From: Natrinema salinisoli
Lineage (GTDB): Archaea > Halobacteriota > Halobacteria > Halobacteriales > Natrialbaceae
DNA length: 64,000 bases
Assembly: GCF_020405205.1 (NCBI RefSeq)
Contig: NZ_CP084469.1
Coordinates: 2,542,001 to 2,606,000 of the forward strand
Reading direction: 5' to 3'
In this document: positions 50,275 through 59,528 of the stretch, piece by piece
How the letters are laid out: the number at the start of each line of letters is the position of its first letter
How positions within the stretch are numbered: the stretch's first letter is position 1
The notes under the pieces: generated by a model
Told to the model about the DNA's origin: nothing
The model's input: the letters and a program-made list of their open reading frames with translations, nothing else
The model's database searches: none
Position numbers and translations under genes: made by a program

Positions 50275-51945
50275 ATGAGTCAGCGAATGCAGCAGGGGCA
50301 GCCGATGATCGTAATGAGCGAGGACTCCCAGCGCGTCAAGGACAAGGACGCGCAGGATTACAACATCAGCGCCGCCCGTGCGGTCGCTGAAGCCGTCCAG
50401 TCGACGCTCGGTCCGAAGGGCATGGACAAGATGCTCGTCGACTCCATGGGATCGGTGACGATCACCAACGACGGCGTCACCATCCTCAAGGAGATGGACA
50501 TCGACAATCCGACGGCCGAGATGATCATCGAGGTCGCCGAAACCCAGGAAGACGAAGCTGGTGACGGCACCACGACGGCCGTCGCGATCGCCGGCGAACT
50601 CCTCAAGAACGCCGAGGACCTCCTCGAGCAGGACATCCACCCGACGGCGATCATCAAGGGCTTCCACCTCGCCAGCGAGCAGGCCCGCGAGGAGATCGAC
50701 GACATCGCGACCGACATCGACACCAGCGACGAAGCGCTCCTCCGGAAGACCGCCGAGACCTCGATGACCGGCAAGGGCACCGAGGTCAACAAGGAGCACC
50801 TCGCCCAGCTGATCGTCGAGGCCATCCGGCAGGTCACCGTCGAGGACGAGAACGGCGACAACGTCGTCGACCTCGAGTTCCTCAACATCGAAACCCAGAC
50901 CGGCCGCAGCGCCGGCGAATCCGAGCTCCTCGAGGGCGGCATCATCGACAAGGACCCGGTCCACGACAACATGCCCCGCTCGGCGGAGGACGCCGACATC
51001 CTGCTGCTGAACGAGGCCATCGAGGTCGAGGAGGCCGACGTCGACACCGAAGTCTCCGTCACCGACCCCGACCAGCTCCAGCAGTTCCTCGACCGCGAGG
51101 AGAAACAGCTCCGCGAGAAGGTCGACCACATCGTCGACCTCGGCGCTGACGTCGTCTTCTGTCAGAAGGGCATCGACGACCTCGCACAGCACTACCTCGC
51201 CAAGGAGGGTATCCTCGCCGTCCGCCGCGCCAAGAAGTCCGACCTCGAGTTCCTCCAGGAGGTCGTCGGCGCGTCGATCGTCTCCGACCTCGAGAGCGCG
51301 ACCGCCGAGGACCTCGGCTTCGGTGACGTCACCCGCGACGAGGCTGACGAACTGTTCTACGTCGAGGGCGAGGACGCCCACGGCGTCACTCTCCTGCTCC
51401 GCGGCTCGACCGACCACGTCGTCGACGAACTCGAGCGCGGCGTCAACGACGCGCTCGACGTCGTCGCACAGACCGTCTCCGACGGCCGCGTCCTCGCGGG
51501 CGGCGGTGCGATCGAGGTCGAACTCGCCTCGCGACTCCGTGACTTCGCCGACTCCGTCTCCGGTCGCGAGCAGCTCGCCGTCGAAGCCTTCGCCGACTCG
51601 CTCGAGCTCGTCCCGCGCGTCCTCGCCGGCAACGCGGGCCTCGACTCGATCGACACGCTGGTCGACCTGCGTGCGGCCCACGACGACGGCCAGATCACGG
51701 CCGGCCTGAACGTCTTCTCGGGCGACGTCGAGGACACGTTCGAGGCAGGCGTCGTCGAACCCGCACACGCCAAGGAGCAGGCGGTCACCTCCGCTGCCGA
51801 AGCGGCCAACCTCGTGCTCAAAATCGACGACATCATCTCCGCCGGCGACCTGTCGACCGACAAGGGCGACGACGAGGCCGGCGGCCCCGGTGGTGCCCCC
51901 GGCGGCATGGGCGGCATGGGCGGCGGCATGGGCGGCATGATGTAA
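50275..51945 (+). CDS. thsA: Thermosome subunit (group II chaperonin)
   Basis: The 556-residue ATP-driven folding chaperone forms a two-ring complex. Visible motifs are LGPKGMDKM (45-53), NDGVTILKEM, DEAGDGTT (93-100) and a C-terminal Gly/Met tail (GGMGGMGGG...). Haloarchaea have two or three such subunits; which one this is cannot be said. The start at MSQRMQQGQP fits; a TATA-like GTTTATG lies about 30 bases upstream. Heat regulation is expected from the family but not shown here. Confidence 0.96.
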   Translation: MSQRMQQGQPMIVMSEDSQRVKDKDAQDYNISAARAVAEAVQSTLGPKGMDKMLVDSMGSVTITNDGVTILKEMDIDNPTAEMIIEVAETQEDEAGDGTTTAVAIAGELLKNAEDLLEQDIHPTAIIKGFHLASEQAREEIDDIATDIDTSDEALLRKTAETSMTGKGTEVNKEHLAQLIVEAIRQVTVEDENGDNVVDLEFLNIETQTGRSAGESELLEGGIIDKDPVHDNMPRSAEDADILLLNEAIEVEEADVDTEVSVTDPDQLQQFLDREEKQLREKVDHIVDLGADVVFCQKGIDDLAQHYLAKEGILAVRRAKKSDLEFLQEVVGASIVSDLESATAEDLGFGDVTRDEADELFYVEGEDAHGVTLLLRGSTDHVVDELERGVNDALDVVAQTVSDGRVLAGGGAIEVELASRLRDFADSVSGREQLAVEAFADSLELVPRVLAGNAGLDSIDTLVDLRAAHDDGQITAGLNVFSGDVEDTFEAGVVEPAHAKEQAVTSAAEAANLVLKIDDIISAGDLSTDKGDDEAGGPGGAPGGMGGMGGGMGGMM

Positions 51946-51947
51946 AA

Positions 51948-51997
51948 CGAAATTTTACTCTACGGGCGCGGCAAGCCGCGCCCTCGGTAAAATTTCG
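51948..51997. repeat. Nested inverted-repeat element right after the thermosome stop
   Basis: CGAAATTTTAC (51948-51958) and GTAAAATTTCG (51987-51997) form an 11-bp outer stem. Inside is GGGCGCGGC/GCCGCGCCC (51964-51983), an 8-9 bp inner stem. It begins two bases after the thermosome TAA and is followed by ATCAAAAGCACTCCTC. The same arms and tail recur at 63680-63775 with an unrelated inner stem. Confidence 0.75.
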
Positions 51998-52264
51998 ATC
52001 AAAAGCACTCCTCGCTCCCGACGGTCGCTCGTCGGCCCGAGCGCGGCTTCGCCGCGCTCGGTGAACGGCGTCGCTCGGGTTCTTCGAACCGCTCGCTCGC
52101 CGATAATAGGCCGAGATACGGACGATTTTTTAGCTGTTTTCGATCGACGTAACGACGATCCACTCGTATATTCGCTGGTAGTTGCTGGTGTTGATGAAAA
52201 TCGGCGTCTGTTCGACAGCAATGTCGTTATTTGGCGACAGCCTCCTTCGAAACGGATCGGCCAG
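51998..52264. other. Non-coding stretch downstream of the thermosome
   Basis: After the repeat tail comes an 11-bp hairpin CCGAGCGCGGC-TTC-GCCGCGCTCGG (52037-52061) and, from about 52125, an AT-richer part with GATTTTTTAG (a plus-strand T6 that could end read-through). Small frames here have no convincing start. It ends at the stop of the convergent lrp gene. Confidence 0.5.
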
Positions 52265-52729
52265 TTACGCGTTCTCGTCGACTTCGAGTTCGAACTGTTC
52301 GTTCTCGCTGACGGCGTTGAGGACGACGCTCGTGTTCGAGGCTTTGATGTCGGGGTCGGTCAGCAGCTGTTTGATCTGTTCGTTCATGCCGTCGGTGTCT
52401 TCGAACTTGCCGATGGCGATCACGTCGTAGTCGCCGGTGACCTCGTAGACGCTGGTCATCTGGCGGTGGTCGCGCAGCGTGTCGGTGACGTCCGGGAGGG
52501 CGTTCCCCTCGACCTGGAGTTGGATAACCGCGGTCACGTCGTAGCCGACTGCATCGTAATCGACTTTCGGCGTATAGCCGTCGATCACGCCCTGTTCCTC
52601 GAGATCCGAGAGGTGATTGGAGACGGTCGTCACCGAGACGTCGAGGTCCTCGGCGAGGCTGCGGAGGCTCGCTCGCCCGTCGCCGAGAAGTGCATTCACT
52701 AGTTTTGCGTCGAGATTTTCGTACGTCAT
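52265..52729 (-). CDS. lrp: Lrp-family regulator next to glnA
   Basis: The 154-residue protein starts [18 protein letters not shown] with a winged helix ([25 protein letters not shown]) and an AsnC domain ending LEVDENA. It is divergent from glnA, an arrangement known in Halobacterium, where LrpA regulates glnA. A GTG lies just before the chosen ATG. On the minus strand TCTAAAG is about 27 bases upstream. Confidence 0.92.
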   Translation of the reverse strand: MTYENLDAKLVNALLGDGRASLRSLAEDLDVSVTTVSNHLSDLEEQGVIDGYTPKVDYDAVGYDVTAVIQLQVEGNALPDVTDTLRDHRQMTSVYEVTGDYDVIAIGKFEDTDGMNEQIKQLLTDPDIKASNTSVVLNAVSENEQFELEVDENA

Positions 52730-52855
52730 CACATATACCCACTCGTTGATCGCTTTAGAAGTTTACGAATATACAGTTTGGTCGGAGAGAGCGAAGATTT
52801 GCTCGGAACAGCAGTGTTTTAGTAGGCTGGTTCCGAGAATACGACGACGAGAAAG

Positions 52856-54211
52856 ATGACAAGCGGCAACCTTACTGACACCGAACAGGCGGTATTGGAC
52901 GAGATCGAGGAGAAGGACGTCGACTTCCTCCGACTGCAGTTTACCGACATTCTGGGTACGGTCAAGAACGTCTCCGTGCCGGCTCGGCAGGCCGAGAAGG
53001 CCTTCGCGGAAGGGATCTACTTCGACGGTTCTTCTATCGAAGGCTTCGTTCGCATTCAGGAGTCGGACATGCGGCTCAAGCCCGATCCCGACACCTTCGC
53101 GATCCTCCCGTGGCGCCAGAAGGAGGAGAGCGTTTCCGCCCGCATGATCTGTGACGTCTACGATACCTCGACGGGCGAACCCTTCGAAGGCGATCCGCGC
53201 CGCGTTCTCAAGAACGCGCTGGACCGCGCCCACGAGATGGGCTATACGGTCAACGCCGCGCCCGAGCCGGAGTTCTTCCTCTTCGAAGAAGACGAGGACG
53301 GCCGCGCGACGACGAAGACCAACGACGCCGGCGGCTACTTCGACCTCGCGCCGAAAGACCTCGCCAGCGACGTCCGCCGCGACATCATCTACGGCCTCGA
53401 GAGCATGGGCTTCGAGGTCGAGGCGAGCCACCACGAGGTCGCGCAGGGCCAACACGAGATCAACTTCGAGTACGACGACGCCCTGACGACGGCCGACAAC
53501 GTCGGGACATTCCGGACCGTCGTTCGTGCAATCGCCGCCCAGCACGATCTCCACGCGACGTTCATGCCCAAACCGATCCCGCGAATCAACGGCTCGGGCA
53601 TGCACACGCACCTCTCGCTGTTCACCGAGGACGGCGAGAACGCGTTCCACGACGAGGACGACGAGTTCAACCTGAGCGAGGAGGCCCACGCCTTCACCGC
53701 CGGGATCCTCGAGCACGCGCCGGCGATCACGGCGATCGCGAACCCGACGGTCAACAGCTACAAGCGACTCGTGCCCGGCTACGAAGCGCCGGTCTACGTC
53801 GCCTGGTCCGACCGCAACCGCTCGGCCCTGATCCGCAAACCGGCGGCTCGCGTTCCGGCCGCCTCGCGCGTCGAACTGCGCTCGCCGGACCCGTCCTGTA
53901 ATCCCTACCTCGCCCTCGCCGTCATGATCCACGCGGGTCTCGACGGGATCGAGAAGGACCTGGACTGCCCGGACCCGGTCCGGGAGAACATCTACGACTT
54001 CGACGAGCAGAAGCGCGAGGAGTACGGCATCGACACGCTGCCGTCGAACCTCGGCGAGGCCGTCGACGCCCTCGAGGAGGACGAGGCGATCTACGACGCG
54101 CTCGGCGACCACGTCAGCGCCAAGTTCGTCGAGGCCAAGCGCCAGGAATACAAGGACTACCTCGTCGACGTCTCCGACTGGGAACTCGACCGCTACCTCG
54201 AGACGTTCTGA
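52856..54211 (+). CDS. glnA: Glutamine synthetase
   Basis: The 451-residue class I enzyme makes glutamine from glutamate, ammonia and ATP. Motifs are FDGSSIEGF (56-64), [23 protein letters not shown] and the ATP-binding KPIPRING. Length and order match archaeal GlnA. TATA-like GTTTTAGTAGG about 30 bases upstream. The adjacent lrp gene is its likely regulator. Confidence 0.97.
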   Translation: MTSGNLTDTEQAVLDEIEEKDVDFLRLQFTDILGTVKNVSVPARQAEKAFAEGIYFDGSSIEGFVRIQESDMRLKPDPDTFAILPWRQKEESVSARMICDVYDTSTGEPFEGDPRRVLKNALDRAHEMGYTVNAAPEPEFFLFEEDEDGRATTKTNDAGGYFDLAPKDLASDVRRDIIYGLESMGFEVEASHHEVAQGQHEINFEYDDALTTADNVGTFRTVVRAIAAQHDLHATFMPKPIPRINGSGMHTHLSLFTEDGENAFHDEDDEFNLSEEAHAFTAGILEHAPAITAIANPTVNSYKRLVPGYEAPVYVAWSDRNRSALIRKPAARVPAASRVELRSPDPSCNPYLALAVMIHAGLDGIEKDLDCPDPVRENIYDFDEQKREEYGIDTLPSNLGEAVDALEEDEAIYDALGDHVSAKFVEAKRQEYKDYLVDVSDWELDRYLETF

Positions 54212-54256
54212 GGAAACCCGCCGCCAAGCTCAGGTCGGTTATCTTCTTCCGCTCGT

Positions 54257-54928
54257 TCAGTCACGTTCCGCCAGGTCGTGCTCGTGACTCTCGAGTGCGA
54301 GCGTCGCCGGCTCGAGCGTGTAGTATCGCTCCCAGGCGGGAGCGAGACCGACGACCCTGGTCCCCGCGATCTCGGCCTCACGGTGGCGATGGTGGTGACC
54401 CACCAGACAGAGGTCGGGCGAGATCGCCTCGAGCAGGTCGTCGACGTACTCGCAGCCGGGGTCGTACCCGTAGGACAGCAGGCCGTTCGGTGCTTCGTGC
54501 GTGAGGAAGACGTCGATATCCTCGAGTTCGGCGGCCTGCTCGACGTCTTCGTGCGTGAAGTGGCGGCGACGCTCGCCCGCGAGTTCGGCCCGCGATCGGT
54601 CGTATCTGGTGGGGGCGAAGTTTCCCGAGAGGCCGGCCACGCGGAGCCCGTCGACCGTGGCCGCCGTGCTCGCGAGGAGATGGACGTTGTTCGTTTCGTC
54701 GAGATCTCTGCCCGACCGAAGCGCGTCGATAACGTCGAAGTCCTCGTTGTTCCCCGCGATGAACCACGTCGGTGCCGGCAGGTCGTAGTGCTCGAGGTCG
54801 CCGAGCTGGAGCACCCGATCGGGTTCGAGGGACCGGTAGAGCTCGAGGAGAATCTCGCATCGATCGGGATCGGACGCGTGGGCGTCGCCGAGGACGAGCA
54901 TGCGACCACGGAGGCGTTCGACTCGCAT
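54257..54928 (-). CDS. Metallophosphoesterase (calcineurin-like)
   Basis: The 223-residue protein has the metal motifs LGDAHASD (near 13), LQLGDLEHY, IAGNNEDFD and the final HHHRHREA. It is a small single-domain phosphoesterase similar to YfcE-like enzymes; the substrate is unknown. ATG at 54928 gives MRVERLRGRM; MLVLGDAHAS at 54901 is an alternative. Convergent with glnA. Confidence 0.9.
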   Translation of the reverse strand: MRVERLRGRMLVLGDAHASDPDRCEILLELYRSLEPDRVLQLGDLEHYDLPAPTWFIAGNNEDFDVIDALRSGRDLDETNNVHLLASTAATVDGLRVAGLSGNFAPTRYDRSRAELAGERRRHFTHEDVEQAAELEDIDVFLTHEAPNGLLSYGYDPGCEYVDDLLEAISPDLCLVGHHHRHREAEIAGTRVVGLAPAWERYYTLEPATLALESHEHDLAERD

Positions 54929-55052
54929 AGTACTCACGCCGAGGGCGTGGTTCGCCGGGAATCCGCAGCGAGACGGGGCCGCCGTCCCGACCGAGGTCGT
55001 CCGGGCACATTCAAGGATAGTATTTAGACGGACTGACGGCTGAGAACCAGAT

Positions 55053-55322
55053 ATGGCCGATATTCCCGACATCAACAAAGTAGAGACGGAAGACGACTAC
55101 ACCCACGTCCGGTTTCGCGATCCCGACCGGTACGAGGAGATCCGAACGCCCGACTGGGCGGAGCAGCCGGCGGAGTCGGTCTCCGAGGGCAGCGAGGTCC
55201 GCACCGGCAAGATCGAAGGGGAGGACGACTGGGAAGTCACGAGCGTCCTGATCGACAAGCACGTCAGCGAGGACGAAGCGAAAGAACAGGCCCGCGAGAT
55301 CGTCGACAAGATCGAGTCCTGA
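55053..55322 (+). CDS. Conserved small acidic haloarchaeal protein
   Basis: The 89-residue protein MADIPDINKVETEDDYTHVRFRDPDRYEEIRTPDWAEQPA (shown in parts: MADIPDINKVETEDDY, VRFRDPDRYEEIRTPDW) continues into a strand pattern RTGKIEGEDDWEVTSVLIDK and a C-terminal helix. TATA-like GTATTTAGA about 28 bases upstream supports the start. I recognise it only as a common haloarchaeal hypothetical. Confidence 0.75.
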   Translation: MADIPDINKVETEDDYTHVRFRDPDRYEEIRTPDWAEQPAESVSEGSEVRTGKIEGEDDWEVTSVLIDKHVSEDEAKEQAREIVDKIES

Positions 55323-55363
55323 GGCAGTCCGGTGTCCGGAAGTCGTGGCGGTCGTGAACCAGC

Positions 55364-56209
55364 TTAGGCTTCGGCCTGTTCGATCCACTCTTCGGCCTGG
55401 CTCTCGGAGATGTCGGCGGCTTCAGCGACGTTCTCGGCGCCGGCGCGCGTGAGGTCCTGAATCGTCGCGATACCGGCCTCCGAGAGCTGCTCGCGGACGT
55501 CCGCGTCGATTCCTTCGACGGCCTCGAGCGTGTGCTCCGGATCGGTTTCGATCTTCGTGTGTGGTTCGTCGCTCCCCTGGACGGGAATCTCTCGAGTGAC
55601 CGCTTCGGCCTGCTCCTCGAGTTGCTGCTGGAACTGCTCGATCTGCTCGGCCTGTCGTTCGAGCAGGGTCTCGACGTCACCGGTCTGGTCCTCGAGCTGG
55701 TCTTCGAGCTGATCCTGCAGCTCCTGAGTCCGCTCGAGCTGCTCGCTGAGCTGTCCGGAGAACTCGTCGACGTTCTGGACCGCCTGATCCTCGACGGATC
55801 GCGTCATCTCGAGGAGCTGGTCGGTCTGCCCGTCGAGCGCGTCGACGAACTCCTCGGAGAGCTCGTTGGCGGACTCGACGTCCCGCTTAACTTCACGCTC
55901 GAGTGCGTCGTAGAACTCCATGTGGGTCGTGTGCAGCTGATCGAACGTCTCGTCGATGGTTCGGTGGACCTCGGGAGAGTCGTCGCTGGGCAGCATCGCT
56001 GCCGTCGCGCTGACGTAGCCGTGCGTCGCCGCCTGGGCGAGCGCGAGTTGCTGGCGCTGGAGCGACGCCTGACCTTTGAGGCCGGTGAGCGCCATCGTAT
56101 CGACGTTTCGCTGGGTGGCCATCCCTTGCTTGAACAGCTGCTGGCTCTGTTTGACCGCGGTTCGCTGTGCGTCGAACATCGCTCGAATGGGGGATTCTGA
56201 TTGGCTCAT
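55364..56209 (-). CDS. Coiled-coil protein with C-terminal helix-hairpin-helix domain
   Basis: The 281-residue protein starts with about 120 helical residues (MSQSESPIRAMFDAQRTAVKQSQQLFKQG), rich in Gln/Ala like phasins. A long coiled coil follows (ELQDQLEDQLEDQTGDVETLLERQAEQIEQFQQQL). The HhH-like end is ADVREQLSEAGIATIQDLTRAGAENVAEAADIS. The end could bind DNA or protein; the front resembles PHA-granule proteins only loosely. Start supported by CTTATACC about 30 bases upstream. Confidence 0.78.
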   Translation of the reverse strand: MSQSESPIRAMFDAQRTAVKQSQQLFKQGMATQRNVDTMALTGLKGQASLQRQQLALAQAATHGYVSATAAMLPSDDSPEVHRTIDETFDQLHTTHMEFYDALEREVKRDVESANELSEEFVDALDGQTDQLLEMTRSVEDQAVQNVDEFSGQLSEQLERTQELQDQLEDQLEDQTGDVETLLERQAEQIEQFQQQLEEQAEAVTREIPVQGSDEPHTKIETDPEHTLEAVEGIDADVREQLSEAGIATIQDLTRAGAENVAEAADISESQAEEWIEQAEA

Positions 56210-56399
56210 GTTCGACTAGTCATCCGGCCCGACACGGTATAAGCTGTGGGCTTGCATACCATCAGATGGGTTTGAATGGTAGCAATCGAACGATAGGGTG
56301 AGTGGCCGGCTCCGATTCCGTTCGGTGGTATCCGCTCGAGGGTGACTGTCACGAGTACCGTGATTCAGTATTATGAACGGGTTCGTGGTCCGTTCACGT

Positions 56400-56918
56400 A
56401 TGGTCGACAGCAGAACCTACGAGTTCGAAGGAGAGCGACCGACGATCGACGAGACGGCGCGGGTGAGCCGAGAGGCGACCCTCGTCGGCGACGTCGAGAT
56501 TCGGGCGGATGCCAGCGTCTGGCCGGGCGTCGTTCTCCGCGGCGACATCGGTCCCGTCCGAATCGGACGGGAGACACACGTCGGGGATAACGCGACGATT
56601 CACGCCTCGGAGCTCGCGAACGAGGTGATGATCGGACACGGGGCCGTTCTCAACGAGACGACCGTCGAGGAGCGAACCCTGGTCGGATTCAACACGACGG
56701 TCAACACCGACGTCACGATCGGCAGCGGAAGCATCGTCGCCGCGGGGACCGTCATCCCCGACGCGTACTCGATCCCGCCCGAGTCGTTCGTCCGCGGCGT
56801 TCCCGCGGAAATCACGCCGCTCGAGGAGACGGGAATCGACGCGGCGGAAGTCCACGACGCGTTCGCGTCGGGCGAGTACACGAATCTGGCACAGCGCCAC
56901 GAGGAACTGTTCGAGTGA
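56400..56918 (+). CDS. Gamma-carbonic-anhydrase-fold protein
   Basis: The 172-residue left-handed beta-helix has hexapeptide repeats DNATIHASELANEVMIGHGAVLNETTVEERTLVGFNTTVN (parts). Of the three zinc His of gamma-CA, H68 and H80 are plausible, but the position of the third (LHG in CA) is N85 in VLNET. It may therefore be a diverged CA, a transferase or a scaffold. TATA-like GTATTATG about 31 bases upstream. Confidence 0.8.
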   Translation: MVDSRTYEFEGERPTIDETARVSREATLVGDVEIRADASVWPGVVLRGDIGPVRIGRETHVGDNATIHASELANEVMIGHGAVLNETTVEERTLVGFNTTVNTDVTIGSGSIVAAGTVIPDAYSIPPESFVRGVPAEITPLEETGIDAAEVHDAFASGEYTNLAQRHEELFE

Positions 56919-56929
56919 GCCGAGAGCCG

Positions 56930-57433
56930 TTAGGACTGTGTCGTCGCCGATCCCATCTCGAATATTTCTCGGTAGAGACTCTCTGCAACGCGATCGATAT
57001 TCTCGGACGCCTCGCTGGCGGCCATCGTATCGCCGACGCCCTGCCACTCGACGGAGAGTTGGGCGATCGGTACCAGTGCGATGCCCCCGATCACGATTTC
57101 GCCGTCGGGGGTGTGTACGTGCCACTCCGTCCGCATCCCGTTCGACGAGCGGGTGACGTCGTCGATCTCGCCGCCGGCGTCGACCCACCGCTCGACGAGG
57201 CCGTCGGTAAGTCGGCGGAGTTGCCGTTCGCCGAGCAAGTGGCACGCGACGCCGCCGCCCGCGAGCAACGCGAACGCGGCGGCTGCCATCGTGAGTCCAC
57301 CGTAGGAGAGGTTTATCGACGCCGCGAGGCCGGCCGTCACGACGACCAGCCCGAGCACCCGCGCGTCGACCGCGCTCGGTACCGTGCCGTTCCAGGTCGC
57401 CGACCCGCTCCGGGACGGCTGCTCGAGTTGCAT
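56930..57433 (-). CDS. Small membrane protein with cytoplasmic domain, unknown
   Basis: The 167-residue protein has a pair of membrane helices (about residues 25-70, VLGLVVVTAGLAAS and MAAAAFALLAGGGVAC). A soluble part follows, MRTEWHVHTPDGEIVIGGIALVPIAQL. CCTATCG about 28 bases upstream suggests a leaderless start at the ATG. No known family. Confidence 0.72.
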   Translation of the reverse strand: MQLEQPSRSGSATWNGTVPSAVDARVLGLVVVTAGLAASINLSYGGLTMAAAAFALLAGGGVACHLLGERQLRRLTDGLVERWVDAGGEIDDVTRSSNGMRTEWHVHTPDGEIVIGGIALVPIAQLSVEWQGVGDTMAASEASENIDRVAESLYREIFEMGSATTQS

Positions 57434-57509
57434 ATCGACTGCACCTCGAGACGGTGCCCCGATAGGGGTTGGCCTGTCCCGCTGCTACCTTTATACGTTC
57501 TCGGGGGCG

Positions 57510-58637
57510 TTACTCGTCCTCGAGCAACGCGTCGTCGCCGTGTCGCTCCCGGAGGTCTGCGAGGAAGTCCCGTTGCTCCTCGAGTCGCTCGGTCGGCTCG
57601 TCGTAGACGTATTCGAACATCTCGCTGGGGTCTCCCTCGACCGCCTCGGCCTTGTCGACCAGCGTCGCGAGCGTGTCATCGATCTCGGTCTCGATCGTGT
57701 CGATCCAGTCGTCGTCCAGCGCCCCCTTCTCACGGAGGTACGCCTCGAATCGGTCGATCGGATCCTTCTCGCGCCACTCCTCGACCTCGTCGTCGTCTCG
57801 GTAGACGCTGGGGTCGTCCGCGGTCGTGTGTGCGCCGTAGCGGTACTGGACCGCCTCGATCAGGGTCGGTCGCGGTCCGTCGCCTCCTGTCCCGAGCGCC
57901 TTCTCTCGTGCGGCCGCCGTGACGACGTAGGTCGCGAGCGGGTCCATCCCGTCGACCTGCACGCCCTCGAAGCCGTAGGCGTCGGCCTTCTGGGCGATCG
58001 TCGCGCTCGCCGTTTGCTGCTCGCGCGGGATCGAGATGGCCCACTGGTTGTTGTTACAGAAGAAGATGTTCGGCGTATCGAACACGCCCGCGAAGTTCAT
58101 CGCCTCGTGGAAGTCCCCCTCGGAGGTCGAACCGTCACCGAAGTGGACGACCCCGACGCGGTTATCGTCGTTCAGTTTCGCCGCCCACGCCCAGCCCACC
58201 GAGTGCGGAATGTGGCTGGCGATCGAGATGTTCAGCGGAAAGACCTCGATGTCCGTCAGCGCGGCGTTGCCGTCCTCGTGGCCCATCCAGTACAGCAGGT
58301 ACTCCCACGGGAGCCCCCGTGCGACTAACGCCCCGTGCTCCCGGTACTGAAAGGAGAGCATGTCGTCGTCCGCGAGCGCATACGTTGACCCAATCTGTGA
58401 CCCTTCCTGCCCCGCCAACGAGGAGTACGTGCCCATGCGACCCTGCCGCTGGAGGCTGATCATCCGTTCGTCGAACTGCCGGGCGAACCGCATATCCCGA
58501 TACATCGATCGCAGCGTTTCCGTCTCGAGATCCGGCTCGAGTTCGGGAGCGACGACCGTCCCGTCGGCGTCGAGTATCTGAATCCGATCGTCCGGCGCTC
58601 GATCGAGCAGTCCCCGCTCGAGGACGTCTCCTGACAT
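57510..58637 (-). CDS. pdhA: 2-oxo-acid dehydrogenase E1, alpha subunit
   Basis: The 375-residue protein has the TPP motif GDGSTSEGD (167-175) through N195-N197 (FFCNNNQWA), MGTYSSLAGQEGSQIG at the start of the TPP domain and RYRYGAHTTADDPS-like loop (RYGAHTTADDPS). It is the E1-alpha of a pyruvate or branched-chain type complex. No E1-beta, E2 or E3 gene is next to it, so it must pair with a partner elsewhere or have another role. GTTATATAGG about 28 bases upstream. Confidence 0.9.
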   Translation of the reverse strand: MSGDVLERGLLDRAPDDRIQILDADGTVVAPELEPDLETETLRSMYRDMRFARQFDERMISLQRQGRMGTYSSLAGQEGSQIGSTYALADDDMLSFQYREHGALVARGLPWEYLLYWMGHEDGNAALTDIEVFPLNISIASHIPHSVGWAWAAKLNDDNRVGVVHFGDGSTSEGDFHEAMNFAGVFDTPNIFFCNNNQWAISIPREQQTASATIAQKADAYGFEGVQVDGMDPLATYVVTAAAREKALGTGGDGPRPTLIEAVQYRYGAHTTADDPSVYRDDDEVEEWREKDPIDRFEAYLREKGALDDDWIDTIETEIDDTLATLVDKAEAVEGDPSEMFEYVYDEPTERLEEQRDFLADLRERHGDDALLEDE

Positions 58638-58816
58638 GGATTGTTCCTTAGTTTCCCCCTATATAACAGTAGCTCTGAACCCGCGCCGGTCGACACTCGA
58701 TCGGAGGGAGACGAGCCCGATTCGGTCGAGAACGCTCGTTCACTCAGTTAATCAAAACATATTGAAAGGGTGAAAACCCTGCGTATTGATGAAGACAGGG
58801 CTTGATAACTGATAGT

Positions 58817-59134
58817 GTGTCACAACTGAACGACGAATTATTCGACGCGTTAGCGAACGAACACCGCCGACGGATACTGTTCGATCTCGTCGACGAGAGC
58901 AGGCGCGGCGAGTTACCGGTCGCTATCGACGCGACTCAGGAGACGAGTGACGACCGGGCCGCGGCCGGCATCGAACTCTCCCACGTCCACCTCCCGAAAT
59001 TAGAGGATTACGGCCTCATCGATTGGAGTCCGGGCACGGACACCGTGGAAACGGGACCTCACTTTTCGGACGTCCGCCCGATCCTCGAGCAGCTCTGCGA
59101 TCATCAGGCGGTAGTAACGGCCGAGTCGGCGTAA
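58817..59134 (+). CDS. Small winged-helix protein (DUF7344-like)
   Basis: The 105-residue protein starts with GTG (V-SQLNDELFDAL) and has ANEHRRRILFDLVDES, HVHLPKLEDYGLIDWSPG as the helix-turn-helix and wing. This 'LANEHRR.IL..L' type is common in Haloarchaea and grouped as DUF7344 in my memory. An AT-rich box (CATATTGAAAGG) lies about 55 bases upstream. Confidence 0.8.
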   Translation: MSQLNDELFDALANEHRRRILFDLVDESRRGELPVAIDATQETSDDRAAAGIELSHVHLPKLEDYGLIDWSPGTDTVETGPHFSDVRPILEQLCDHQAVVTAESA

Positions 59135-59528
59135 GCGACCCACCGTTCAGTACGTCACATCGGTATTTTCACTTCGCGTCCAGCGACCGCTCTCACCACC
59201 GGTCCGACGGCACTCGATGACGCTGCAGCGATCGTCGAGCGAGTCGAACAGCTCGGACGAACAGGGGTCTCAAAACACGTAATCGGTTTCGCAGTCGCTA
59301 TCGAACGATCGCAAAGGGCGAGTCCCGCGTGGTTGGGCCTAACAGGACTCGCCATGTTTCCCTATTGACCGTGTCGCTAAGTAGCTTGTGTGATGATCCG
59401 AGTGAAATCCGTATTTCTCGAGTTCGCCTGTGAGAAATATAACGGTAGGCGCCGAATTTCGACACGAATGCTTTTGCACCCGCGCGCTCTACTCCGCATG
59501 TTCGGATTGCCGAATTCGTGGTTGGGCC
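59135..59528. other. 394-base stretch between two regulator genes
   Basis: The frame of the upstream gene stays open after its TAA up to a TGA at 59366-59368 (77 codons, e.g. AIVERVEQLGRTGVS) but has no start. A 9-bp inverted repeat GGCGAGTCC/GGACTCGCC lies at 59317-59353. The 12-mer CGTGGTTGGGCC occurs at 59328-59339 and again at 59517-59528, ending just before the next ATG. No accepted gene. Confidence 0.5.

Noticed and set aside
50257-51768. Long minus-strand open frame opposite the thermosome (503 codons)
   Set aside because: It exists because GC-rich, GC3-biased genes leave antisense frames open; its composition is Asp/Val/Leu-heavy in a pattern mirroring the real gene, and the sense frame is a clear thermosome.
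51880-51945. Gly/Met tandem repeat at the end of the thermosome
   Set aside because: A normal GGM tail of group II chaperonins, not a separate repeat.
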